This document shows, piece by piece, positions 10,053 to 18,202 of a stretch of 64,000 nt of DNA (positions within the stretch are counted from its first letter, which is position 1; every line of letters begins with the position of its first letter). The DNA comes from DATAFF01 sp963744915. Lineage in GTDB: Bacteria > Pseudomonadota > Alphaproteobacteria > Rhizobiales > Aestuariivirgaceae. The translations under genes and the position numbers were made by a program. The stretch is taken from contig CAVUUY010000002.1 in the NCBI GenBank assembly GCA_963744915.1, positions 1-64,000 on the forward strand, given 5' to 3'. Under the pieces are notes generated by a model, which worked only from the letters and a program-made list of their open reading frames with translations, made no database searches and was not told where the DNA came from.

Positions 10053-11238
10053 TCATCGATAGGGCCGGTTCGCGCTCAGGCATCCGGCCAGCTCCAATAT
10101 GCGTGCCGCTACGGCCTCCACTGGCCGCCGCAGCCTTTCGGTGCTGATCACAATGTATCCCTCCGTGACGTCGCCGGCGACCCTGTGATTGAGCAGCCGC
10201 TTAAGGGCATAGGCAGGGATGTCCAGGCTTTCGGCAATGGAAATGAAGGTCCGGCGGAGATCGTGCAGCGTAAAGTTCACGCCCGAGGCCTGCCGCACGC
10301 GAGCGATGAAGGACTTGACCTCCGCCAGATGTCCGGTCTCGCCGCGGCTGGGGAACACCCAATTCGACTGTCCGACCAGCGCCTGGCGCTGGCGAAGGAG
10401 GTCGACGAGGAAGCCTGACAGGGGCAGCTCGAGGGGATCACCATTCTTGGTGCGCGGGACGGCAAGGGTTCCCCCGATGAGATCAAGGTGTTGCCATTTG
10501 AGGGAAAGGATCTCGGAGCGCCGCATGCCGGTGAACAGCGCGAGCAACAGCACGTCACGACCATCGGCCGGCTCGCTCATCACCGCCTTCCACCAGGCAG
10601 GAAGCTGGTGAGGAGCAATGAGGCCACGCCGCCGCTGCTCGCGATGCCACGACCGCGTCTTGCTCAAGACCAGCACCGGGTTTGGCGGCAGGGCTTCATA
10701 GCGCGCCAGACGTGAAGTTATAGACCGACCGCAGATGCCGCATGACGTTGTTGGCCGTCACCGCGCCATGATCGTTGGTGATTGCCCGGTGGCGGAGCAG
10801 GATCATTTCGCGATCGATTGCCGACAGAGCGCGCCCCTTCCAGTCTCGCAGATAGACATCACGCGTTCGGCGGTAGTCCTGGACGGTGCGGGGCGACAGA
10901 TGGGGCTTGGCTGCAAAGAACTGTTCAAAGGCCTGATCGACCGTGAGGCGCTCGGCGAGCGCGGCGTCTCGGTCGTCACTGGGATGCCGGCCTTCCGCCA
11001 TGGCACCAAGAACGAGCAGCGCCTTCTTGCGGGCGGCCTCGGGCGAGAAGACATCGGCCCGACCGATCGAGGTCCGGACCGTCCGGCATCGCACCTGGCT
11101 CTCGACGAAATAGACCTTCGATCGCTTGCCGACGCGAACACCGAAGCCGGTGAGCTCGCTATCGCGGTAGAGGATCTGGCCTGTCGGGGCAAAGGGCAGC
11201 GCCTCGATGGTGCGCTTGGTGAGACGAAGCGTGGGCAT
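10053..11238 (-). pseudogene. Tyrosine recombinase/integrase, one frameshift
   Basis: This is a site-specific recombinase of about 394 residues that would integrate and excise the element. The N-terminal part (ATG at 11238) has the DUF4102 arm-binding domain (RLTKRTIEALP, LTGFGVRV) and a SAM-like core-binding domain. The C-terminal catalytic domain follows from about 10676, with Arg in TGMRRSEIL, the HDLRRTF box and a late LLNHRVAGDVTEGY segment where the usual catalytic His and Tyr lie. A single extra base near 10695-10705 splits the frame. The left-arm copy reads in frame at that point (YNFTAARYEALPP), so one base probably separates this from a full gene. That base could be a real mutation or a sequence error. 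Confidence 0.85.
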
Positions 11239-11341
11239 GGGTCATCCTCCAGGCCCATCTCAGTTATAACGAACTCTGGAATCCTGACCAGAGAATTCAG
11301 ACGGCGGTGCAAGAACATCCAAGACGCTGCAAAAGAGCCAA

Positions 11342-11695
11342 ATGAACCGCATTGCAGTTGATGTCATGATGAGGCTCCGAGTAACTCGGAGATTGCAAGT
11401 GACAAAAACAAGACTGCATATCGGTCGTTGGGTCTTTCGATCCAAGGCCGATGCCGCTCGGCGTGCTCGAGCCATCCGCGACAGTTACTTCGATGCCGAG
11501 CCGATTACCTATCGTAATCACGATGGGTTTATTCGCGCGCTCTTTGATCGACACGCAAACCGCGCCAACAAACTGGGAGGCGAGACGATCAAGGACGTTT
11601 TTGCCGGGGCGCATGGACGCCGATCGCGCCGTTTTTACCTTGTCCTGTCCGACGGGTCGGTGATCGACTTCAACTACAGGCGTTGTCTGCAATGA
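11342..11695 (+). CDS. DUF3223-like small protein
   Basis: This is a 117-residue protein that I assign tentatively to the DUF3223 family, from RWVFRSKADAARRARAIRDSY near residues 28-48 and the ending FYLVLSDGSVIDFNYRRCL. DUF3223-type domains occur as small stand-alone proteins and as tails of larger enzymes; their function is unknown. It is divergent from the integrase, starting 104 bases away, and could be cargo of the element or host DNA. Its counterpart in the left arm is not recognisable, which is unlike the genes on either side. A second in-frame ATG at 11369 is possible. Confidence 0.6.
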   Translation: MNRIAVDVMMRLRVTRRLQVTKTRLHIGRWVFRSKADAARRARAIRDSYFDAEPITYRNHDGFIRALFDRHANRANKLGGETIKDVFAGAHGRRSRRFYLVLSDGSVIDFNYRRCLQ

Positions 11696-12487
11696 GCCCT
11701 GACGAATGAGCTTCCTCCGCGACGCAAATCCCGGACGGCAGCAGAGCCTTAGGGAGGAGCAGGGAGGGCGTGTGCTGCCGCGGCATAGACACCGGGCCGC
11801 CGGTCGTGTCATCCTAGCGTCCTGCAAGGCTCACTGCTAGGCTGGGCGGCATGGCAGTCTAGCGGCATCCAGGCGATAACGAAGCTGCCGATGCCCGATC
11901 CAGAAAATCGGTTGAGCCACTGCTCTGTGTGACCGGGTTTGGCCCGGCCGGCGTGCCTTGCTGTCGTTCCGGTATCTGACGGTGCGGGCGCGGTGGTGGA
12001 GTTTGGCGAGCCCCTGTTCCTAACACTGACAAAAGGGAGATGGAAGCAGTATGGTTCCACTGGATGATTGCCATAGGCGAGCGCGCGGTTACCGCTTGTC
12101 CTTTTGAAACACCAGAGGAACTCTACGACCACCTCGAGAGCCGGGGATCAGCCACGCTGAGCTCCTGGCTCCATGATCGGTAGCGGTGGGCAATATGAAA
12201 TCTTGCAAAAGCAACCATGCGCCTGCAGCTGACGGAGCTGCTTTGTCACGCGGCCGACATTTTGTCGGCCACATAAGAAAGGCTCGTTCAGCGTCGATTT
12301 TGGCAGTACCGACCCCTGGCGGCGCCAACGGCAGCGAGACTGGAAGCTCGGAAGCGACCCCGTTCTGTTGGTTAATGGCGCTGGGTCGACAGAACGCGAC
12401 CAGGTTGGTGAAGGCCAGACTGCAGAAGAACAGTCCCAATACGCACAGCAATTCTCCACGGATCCGAGATCCGCAGCAACGCTCAAA
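11696..12487. other. Stretch without a recognised gene (right arm)
   Basis: I see no protein family here on either strand. A 47-codon frame at 12040-12183 on the plus strand (MEAVWFHWMIAIGERA..., ending LSSWLHDR) keeps its start and stop in the left arm but is frameshifted there. On the minus strand a hydrophobic start, LCVLGLFFCSLAFTNLVAF near 12450-12390, is also shared between arms but then drifts between frames. The region may be a decayed gene or noncoding sequence downstream of the MBL gene. Confidence 0.4.
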
Positions 12488-13283
12488 TTATCCTCCGGGA
12501 AGTACCAGAACCTTGGGACGCGCCGGCAAATCGTCCCTTGAGAGAACCACTTTGGCGCTCGGATTGGTCTCTATCGTGAACGCCTCGCCGAGCCCGGAGA
12601 GGAAGCGGGCCAATGTCGTAGGCCCAAAGTAATGCATCGGGATCACCAGCCTGGCCCGGAGCTGCTTGATGACCTTGATCATGCTTGCCTGAGGCATGGT
12701 GTAACTGCCGTCTACCGGCACCATCACGATGTCCAGTCGCCCGATCGACCCCAGCAGTTCCGGCGTGAGTTCATGATGCAGGTGACCAAGGTGGCCGATG
12801 CACATCCTGGCAATCTCGAAAATGAAGATAGAGTTGCCATCGACAACACGCCCGCCGCTCCAGCTGCGGATGTCGGTGGGAACATTTCGGATGAGGACGT
12901 CACCCAAGGTAAGATTGTGCTGCGCGGCCCCGCCGTTCGGGTTCCATCCGCGCAAGACATGCTCGATCCTGGGATCGGGCGTGTCGGTGTAGTGGCTTCG
13001 GTGTGCGTGGTTCATCGTGACGATACGGGGGACGACGTCGGCCCCGGCATATCCGGCATAGTCCGTGGCTACGGTAACACCACCTGCGCTCTCGATTAGG
13101 AAGGCTGAATGGCCGACATAGGTCAAGCTGACCTGCTGCTCCGTAAGCTGGGTAGGAGTTGCGGCGGCTTTGATGAGGCGGCTCGGGCCGTCGGCCATCG
13201 CGAGACAATCGCTACGCGTGTGCATTGTCCGAGAGGCCAAGCAGAAGCGTCAAAACGATCCAGACGCGACCATAAACTGACAT
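12488..13283 (-). pseudogene. Exported MBL-fold hydrolase with an early frameshift
   Basis: This is a metallo-beta-lactamase-fold hydrolase of the UlaG/UPF0173-like group, about 265 residues. Metal-ligand motifs are recognisable: NHAHRSHYTD, then HLGHLHHEL, GSYTM and PMHYF. In the first motif the usual HxHxDH has Ser for Asp. The best start is ATG at 13283, preceded by GGAGGT and encoding a signal peptide (MSVYGRVWIVLTLLLGLS, then DNAHA). One extra base near 13217-13222 breaks the frame between signal peptide and mature protein. Alternatively translation could begin inside, giving a cytoplasmic form. It is divergent from the small gene and permease at 13384-14564. The left arm has a more damaged copy. 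Confidence 0.75.
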
Positions 13284-13383
13284 CGAGATACCTCCCTAGG
13301 CAGAACCGTCGAACTTGCACAATGTTCTTCTATTAAACGACAAGTGAACCGCCTTTCCTGTCTGCCGAGGTTGCTCTTCTCGC

Positions 13384-13494
13384 ATGGGTCCGGCTACGGT
13401 TACCGGCAGTCTCGTTCAGGTTGGTAGCTCTGCACTCATACTCGTGCTCGGCCTCACCGCCTTTATCGGCAGCCTTCCTCCAGGTTGGAACTGA
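13384..13494 (+). CDS. Small membrane peptide upstream of the permease
   Basis: This is a 36-codon frame (MGPATVTGSLVQVGSSALIL, then VLGLTAFIGSLPPGWN) with one hydrophobic segment. It ends with TGA two bases before the ATG of the DMT permease, and a GAGG lies about 11 bases upstream. The spacing suggests translational coupling, so it may be a leader peptide or small membrane partner. The left arm keeps the ATG and first residues but not the frame. No family is recognised. Confidence 0.35.
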   Translation: MGPATVTGSLVQVGSSALILVLGLTAFIGSLPPGWN

Positions 13495-13496
13495 CC

Positions 13497-14564
13497 ATGA
13501 TCAAGCTATCGCAGTCTCGTGGTCCGATGCTCGCGCTGGCGTCGTCAACGTTGTTCGGGGCCAGTACGCCGTTTGCGAAGATGCTCGTGGGCGATGTTCA
13601 GCCGGCGCTGCTCGCAGCGATCCTTTATCTCGGCTCGGGCATCGGTCTGCTGCTTGTTCGTTCTGCACGGGGCTTTCTTCAGATGACAAGTTCCGACGCC
13701 AATGAGCATTTCGGGATGGCCGGGGCATTTTGGCTGGGAGCCGCCATCTTGGTCGGCGGGGTCATCGGTCCCCTTCTTCTGATGTTCGGTTTGACCATGA
13801 CCCCCGCGGCATCCGCATCGCTCCTCCTCAACATGGAGGGGGTTTTCACGGCGTTGCTTGCTTGGTTCGTGTTCCGCGAGAACTTCGATAGCCGGATCGC
13901 GCTTGGCATGGCTTGCATCGTTGCCGGGGCAGTGGTGCTGTCATGGCAGGGAGAAGCTGCCGTGACCGGCGTGTTCGGCCCGCTGGCCGTCGTCGGAGCT
14001 TGTTTGGCCTGGGCCATTGACAATAATCTTACACGCAAGGTGTCCCTCAGCGATCCTGTCCAGATCGCGATGCTCAAGGGCCTGGTGGCTGGGGCAGTCA
14101 ATCTTTCGTTGGCTGTATTTATCGGGACAGCGATGCCGAGCCCCCCGACAATTGCCGCTGCTGCAGTGCTGGGTTTTGTTGGCTATGGCCTGAGCCTGGT
14201 CCTGTTTGTCTTGGCGCTGCGGGAGATCGGCACGGCCCGCACAGGAGCGTATTATTCGACTGCTCCGTTCATCGGGGCGATGATCGCGTTCATCGTGCTG
14301 CGTGAGCCTGTTACACCCGCATTGGTGATTTCAGGCCTGTTGATGGCGGTCGGCGTGTTGCTACACCTGACGGAGCGACACGAGCATAAACATGAGCATG
14401 AGCCGCTCACCCACACGCACAGTCATGTCCATGACGCGCATCACCAGCACGAGCATGGGCCGTCGGACCCCCCTGGAGAACCGCACTCTCACAAGCACGC
14501 TCATGTGAGGCTGCGGCATAAGCATCCCCACTTCCCGGACGTCCACCACCAGCATTTGCATTGA
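13497..14564 (+). CDS. DMT (EamA-type) permease with His-rich C-terminal tail
   Basis: This is a 355-residue inner-membrane transporter of the drug/metabolite superfamily, with two EamA repeats and about ten hydrophobic segments (from residue 10 to about 285). The last 65 or so residues are a hydrophilic tail with about 24 histidines in HxH patterns (HEHKHEHE, THTHSHVHDAHHQHEH). That suggests binding of a metal such as Zn, Ni or Co. EamA members export amino acids, metabolites or metals; RcnA-type nickel exporters also have His-rich stretches but a different fold. Start ATG 13497 is preferred over TTG 13485 because ATG is stronger, although the ribosome site is weak. Its first 80 codons are repeated in decayed form at 1-246. 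Substrate is unknown. Confidence 0.85.
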   Translation: MIKLSQSRGPMLALASSTLFGASTPFAKMLVGDVQPALLAAILYLGSGIGLLLVRSARGFLQMTSSDANEHFGMAGAFWLGAAILVGGVIGPLLLMFGLTMTPAASASLLLNMEGVFTALLAWFVFRENFDSRIALGMACIVAGAVVLSWQGEAAVTGVFGPLAVVGACLAWAIDNNLTRKVSLSDPVQIAMLKGLVAGAVNLSLAVFIGTAMPSPPTIAAAAVLGFVGYGLSLVLFVLALREIGTARTGAYYSTAPFIGAMIAFIVLREPVTPALVISGLLMAVGVLLHLTERHEHKHEHEPLTHTHSHVHDAHHQHEHGPSDPPGEPHSHKHAHVRLRHKHPHFPDVHHQHLH

Positions 14565-14663
14565 CCCATGGCTGGGCAGCCGGCAGCGACACTCGGTGCG
14601 CAGGAACCGTCTCTGGCTGTGTCGTGTTGTTTACGACCACTTATATCGAGGAGGCACATCCTG

Positions 14664-14765
14664 ATGATGCACGAGGACGCAGGTACAAAGTGTAGCTTTG
14701 ATCCAAGGAGGACAAGCCCACCCATGGAAGACGGCAAGCCGGTCATGGCGGAGGTCAACGAATAG
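14664..14765 (+). CDS. Possible 33-aa peptide between the permease and DUF1259 gene
   Basis: A 33-codon frame begins at ATG 14664, seven bases after GAGGAGG, one of the better ribosome sites in the area. It encodes MMHEDAGTKCSFDPRRTSPP and ends EVNE. A second AAGGAGG lies at 14704-14710, within the frame. It could be a real small gene, a remnant, or chance. The rest of the 282-base gap 14565-14846 shows nothing else. Confidence 0.25.
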   Translation: MMHEDAGTKCSFDPRRTSPPMEDGKPVMAEVNE

Positions 14766-15026
14766 GCGGTCCCAATCCGATCATTGCGACCGACGACCTC
14801 CTGCCATCCGCTTGACCTGGGCAGCTCCTGAGATCAGAGTTAGTTCATGGGGTCAGCGGTCACCCCACAAGGCGACATGCCGGAGATCGCGTTCCTAATC
14901 TTCGCAACCGAGGAACGCAGCATGTCACGATTAACAATCTTTCTAATATCAATTGTCGCCCTGTTTCGCCTGTGTCCCACAGGCATCGACGTTGCGTTTT
15001 TTGACCAGAAGACGAAGGAGGCACTT

Positions 15027-15947
15027 ATGAAAACTCTGACTGCAGTAGTCCTGGCAGCTCTTGCTATCGGGTTGGGCGGCCCTGGTTCAGCATCCGCGGA
15101 AGAAGCAAACTGGCAGAGGGTCGGCGAGGCACTCGGCAAGACTGGCTCCGAATTGCCTGGCGGTGTTTATCGCATCGGCCTTCCGCGAACCGACCTGAAG
15201 GTGACTTTGGACGGGGTCCAGTTGAAACCGAGCCTAGCTCTCGGCTCGTGGCTTGCCTTCCAGGAGATGGGAGGGACGGCAACCGTCATGGGAGATCTGG
15301 TCCTCACCGAAACTGAAATTACCTCTGTGCTGACCAAGCTGACGGAGGGCGGCATCAAGATTACCGCCCTGCACAATCATCTGCTCCGTTCGTCCCCCGC
15401 CACCTTCTATATGCATGTCCTCGGAAAGGGTGACCCGGTCAAGCTTGCAGCAATCCTGCATGATGCATTGTCGCAGAGCGGTACCCCCATTGCTGCGGTC
15501 GCTTCATCCAGCTCACAATCGGGAGCGACTGGAGCAACGCCGGCTCCCCAGCTCGATCTCGACACCGCGATGATCAATGCGACGCTCGGCGCCAAGGGCA
15601 AGGTGAATGGCGGCGTCCTTCAATTCAGCGTGCCCCGCGCTGAGAAGGTTACGGAAGATGGCATGGAAGTTCCTCCGGCGATGGGAACGGCGGAGGCCAT
15701 CAACTTCCAGCCAACCGGCAGCGGAAAGGCCGCCATCACCGGCGACTTCGTCTTGACTTCCGATGAGGTCGATCCCGTTCTGCAGGCACTTCGGAAAAAC
15801 GGCATCGAAGTCACTGCTCTCCACAGCCACATGCTGAACGAGCAGCCACGGCTGTTCTTCATGCATTTCTGGGCCAATGACGATGCCAAGAAGCTGGCGT
15901 CAGGATTGCGCGCTGCCCTGGACAAGGTGAACGTGGCCAAGCAGTGA
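15027..15947 (+). CDS. Exported DUF1259 (LppY/LpqO-like) protein with two domains
   Basis: This is a 306-residue periplasmic protein of unknown activity. The start at ATG 15027 is set by AAGGAGGCACTT and a clean signal peptide (MKTLTAVVLAALAIGLGGPG, cleaved after SASA). Two tandem DUF1259 units follow at about residues 28-150 and 175-300. Each has the pattern of a beta segment with PR(T/A), a DLVLT/DFVLT segment and a TALH(N/S)H(L/M) motif followed by F(Y/F)MH. The repeated histidines suggest metal or ligand binding. Its stop overlaps the GTG of the MFS gene (GTGA), so the two are translated together. Confidence 0.85.
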   Translation: MKTLTAVVLAALAIGLGGPGSASAEEANWQRVGEALGKTGSELPGGVYRIGLPRTDLKVTLDGVQLKPSLALGSWLAFQEMGGTATVMGDLVLTETEITSVLTKLTEGGIKITALHNHLLRSSPATFYMHVLGKGDPVKLAAILHDALSQSGTPIAAVASSSSQSGATGATPAPQLDLDTAMINATLGAKGKVNGGVLQFSVPRAEKVTEDGMEVPPAMGTAEAINFQPTGSGKAAITGDFVLTSDEVDPVLQALRKNGIEVTALHSHMLNEQPRLFFMHFWANDDAKKLASGLRAALDKVNVAKQ

Positions 15948-17167
15948 CGACGATACAGCTTCCAGAAGCCCGCGCGCAGGGCACTGGCATTGTTCCTCTG
16001 CTGATTGCTCGTGCCCTGCGAGATTTTGGCGATGGCTTTGTTGCCGTTCTGCTGCCGGTCTATCTGACGGCGCTCGGGTTTTCGGCCCTCCAGGTCGGCG
16101 TGATCGCGACTTCAGCCCTGCTGGGCTCTGCGTCCTTGACCATAGTCATCGGCTTCGTCGGGGCGCGGTTCGATCAGCGGGGGCTGCTGTTCGGGGCGGC
16201 CTGTCTGATGATCGCGACCGGCCTTGCCTTTGCTCTCGTCGATGACTACGCCGCACTTCTGCTGGTCGCCTTTGCCGGGACCATCAATCCATCGGCCGGA
16301 AGTGTCAGCATCTTTGTGCCTCTGGAACATACGGTGTTGAGCCGCACCATTTCGGATCGCCAGCGGACAAAGATGTTCGCCCGTTACAGCCTTATCGGTG
16401 CGCTCGCCAGCGGTGTCGGAGCCTTGGCTGCTTCTGCCCCCGATTTCCTGCAAAAGCTCGATATTGACCAGATCGCCGCGATCAAACTGATGTTCGTGCT
16501 CTATGCGCTCTTGGGCATAATCGGAGGTCTGATCTATTGGCTCATTCCGCTTCGACCACGCCCGCTTAGGGTGGCGGGAGCCTCGGCGCTTGGCCCCTCT
16601 CGAAGCATTGTCTACAAGCTTGCCGCGCTGTTCAGTCTCGATGCTTTCGCTGGGGGCTTTGTTGTTCAATCGCTGCTGGCACTCTGGCTGTTTCAACGCT
16701 TTGACCTTTCGCTCTCCGCAGCCAGCCTGTTCTTCTTCTGGTCAGGCGTGCTTTCGGCCTTCTCATTCCCGGTGGCAGCCTGGATGTCGAAACGCATCGG
16801 GCTTGTGAACACGATGGTCTGGACGCACATCCCATCGAGCCTTTGCTTAATCCTGGCGGCGGTTGCACCAAATTTGACGATTGTGCTCGTTCTCCTTCTG
16901 CTCCGTGCCGCTCTGTCGCAGATGGATGTCCCGACCAGATCGTCCTATGTGATGGCGGTCGTGACCGAGCCGGAGCGCCCCGCCGCGGCAAGCTTCACCT
17001 CCGTTCCCCGCAGCTTGGCCGCAGCAGTGAGCCCGGCGCTCGCCGGGGCTCTTTTTGCCGCATCGTTTCAGGCATTGCCGCTCATCATCTGCGGGGTCCT
17101 GAAGATTACCTACGACCTGCTTCTCCTGATGCAGTTTCGGTTTTTGAAGCCGCCGGAGGAGCAATGA
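15944..17167 (+). CDS. MFS transporter
   Basis: This is a 407-residue major facilitator with 12 hydrophobic segments and a central cytoplasmic loop around residues 195-215. It has the short basic loop GARFDQRG between helices 2 and 3, in the place of the usual MFS motif A. It begins with GTG at 15944, overlapping the DUF1259 stop by four bases, so coupling is expected. The neighbours are two exported proteins, so export of a small molecule, or import of something they bind, is plausible. The substrate cannot be inferred. Confidence 0.88.
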   Translation: MTTIQLPEARAQGTGIVPLLIARALRDFGDGFVAVLLPVYLTALGFSALQVGVIATSALLGSASLTIVIGFVGARFDQRGLLFGAACLMIATGLAFALVDDYAALLLVAFAGTINPSAGSVSIFVPLEHTVLSRTISDRQRTKMFARYSLIGALASGVGALAASAPDFLQKLDIDQIAAIKLMFVLYALLGIIGGLIYWLIPLRPRPLRVAGASALGPSRSIVYKLAALFSLDAFAGGFVVQSLLALWLFQRFDLSLSAASLFFFWSGVLSAFSFPVAAWMSKRIGLVNTMVWTHIPSSLCLILAAVAPNLTIVLVLLLLRAALSQMDVPTRSSYVMAVVTEPERPAAASFTSVPRSLAAAVSPALAGALFAASFQALPLIICGVLKITYDLLLLMQFRFLKPPEEQ

Positions 17168-17215
17168 GCGAAGCGAGCGGTGGACACGGGAGGACGAACA
17201 GACGGACGTGGAAGC

Positions 17216-18202
17216 ATGAGAGCCAACATGATTTTTAAGGTAATTCTGGTTGCTGTGACGGTGCTGGCCGGAACTCCGGCACAAGCAGCCGACGAACTGC
17301 TGACTGTCGTATCCAAAATTCCCTTAGGGCGCGTGACTGGCCGCATCGATCATCTGGCGATTGATACCAAACGGAACAGGCTCTTTGTGGCCGAGCTTGG
17401 TAACAATTCCGTCGGCGTGATCGATCTCGCCACGCAGAAGGTCGTGAAGCGTATTACGGGATTGCGTGAGCCCCAGGGCATTGCCTATGAGCCGAGGGCT
17501 GATCGCGTCTACATTGCGAACGCCGGCGACGGTGTCGTGAAAACTTTTGCCGCCGAGACACTCTCGCCCATCGGCGAGGTGAAGCTCGGCGAAGATGCGG
17601 ACAACATTCGCCTCGGTGGCCCGGATCGTGTCTTTGTCGGATATGGGAATGGCGCGATTGCAGTCTTGCAAGCCGGCAAGAAGGTCGCCGACCTGCCGCT
17701 GGACGCTCATCCTGAGGCGTTTCAATTCGACGCTGAGAATGGTCGCTTGTTCGTCAATGAGCCCGAGGCGCATGCTATCGCAGTGATCGACGATAAGACG
17801 GGACAGCAGCGAGCAAAGTGGGGTGTTCGTGGGTTGAACGGTAACTTTCCCATGGCGTTCGATGCAGCGAACCACCGCCTCTTTGTTGTCTATCGCAGTC
17901 CGGCAACGCTTGCGGTTTTCGATACAACGAACGGAAATCTGCTCAGCCGATTGTCGATCTGCGGCGACGCCGATGACCTGTTCTTCGACGCTACGCGGAA
18001 CCGGCTCTATGTCAGTTGTGGCGAGGGCTTCGTCGTCGTTGTGAGTGCAGCCGATCAGCGTTTTAAAGAGATCGCGCGAGTGCGAACACGAACCGGCGCT
18101 CGCACCTCATTGTTCGTCCCCGCACTCGACCGGCTATTTGTGGCGGTCCGCGCCAATGGCGGCGAGCCGGCAGAGATTTGGGTTTTACGTCCGACATCAT
18201 GA
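17216..18202 (+). CDS. Exported YncE-like beta-propeller protein
   Basis: This is a 328-residue secreted protein with a signal peptide (MRANMIFKVILVAVTVLAGT, then PAQAADE) and a seven-bladed YVTN/YncE-type propeller. Repeats of the form DHLAIDTKRNRLFVAELGNN, ...RVYIANAGDG, ...RLFVVYRSP and ...RLYVSCGEG recur about every 40-45 residues. Such proteins bind partners or small ligands in the periplasm. The start ATG 17216 gives the proper signal peptide; an upstream GTG at 17180 does not. It follows the MFS gene by 48 bases and probably shares its operon. It converges with the LysR gene, overlapping by six bases. Confidence 0.82.
   Translation: MRANMIFKVILVAVTVLAGTPAQAADELLTVVSKIPLGRVTGRIDHLAIDTKRNRLFVAELGNNSVGVIDLATQKVVKRITGLREPQGIAYEPRADRVYIANAGDGVVKTFAAETLSPIGEVKLGEDADNIRLGGPDRVFVGYGNGAIAVLQAGKKVADLPLDAHPEAFQFDAENGRLFVNEPEAHAIAVIDDKTGQQRAKWGVRGLNGNFPMAFDAANHRLFVVYRSPATLAVFDTTNGNLLSRLSICGDADDLFFDATRNRLYVSCGEGFVVVVSAADQRFKEIARVRTRTGARTSLFVPALDRLFVAVRANGGEPAEIWVLRPTS

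Larger units (their letters stand above)
6742..13735. repeat. Right arm of the giant inverted repeat
   Basis: This is the better preserved arm. Several genes are intact (AlpA-like, 189-aa gene, DUF3223-like, DMT permease). The primase-helicase, integrase and MBL genes carry private frameshifts. Damage is densest within about 2.5 kb of the axis and fades outward. Past 13.7 kb the comparison ends because the left arm leaves the window, and genes from 13.5 kb on look intact. The arm is about 250 bases longer than the left, mainly from net deletions in the left copy. Confidence 0.93.
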
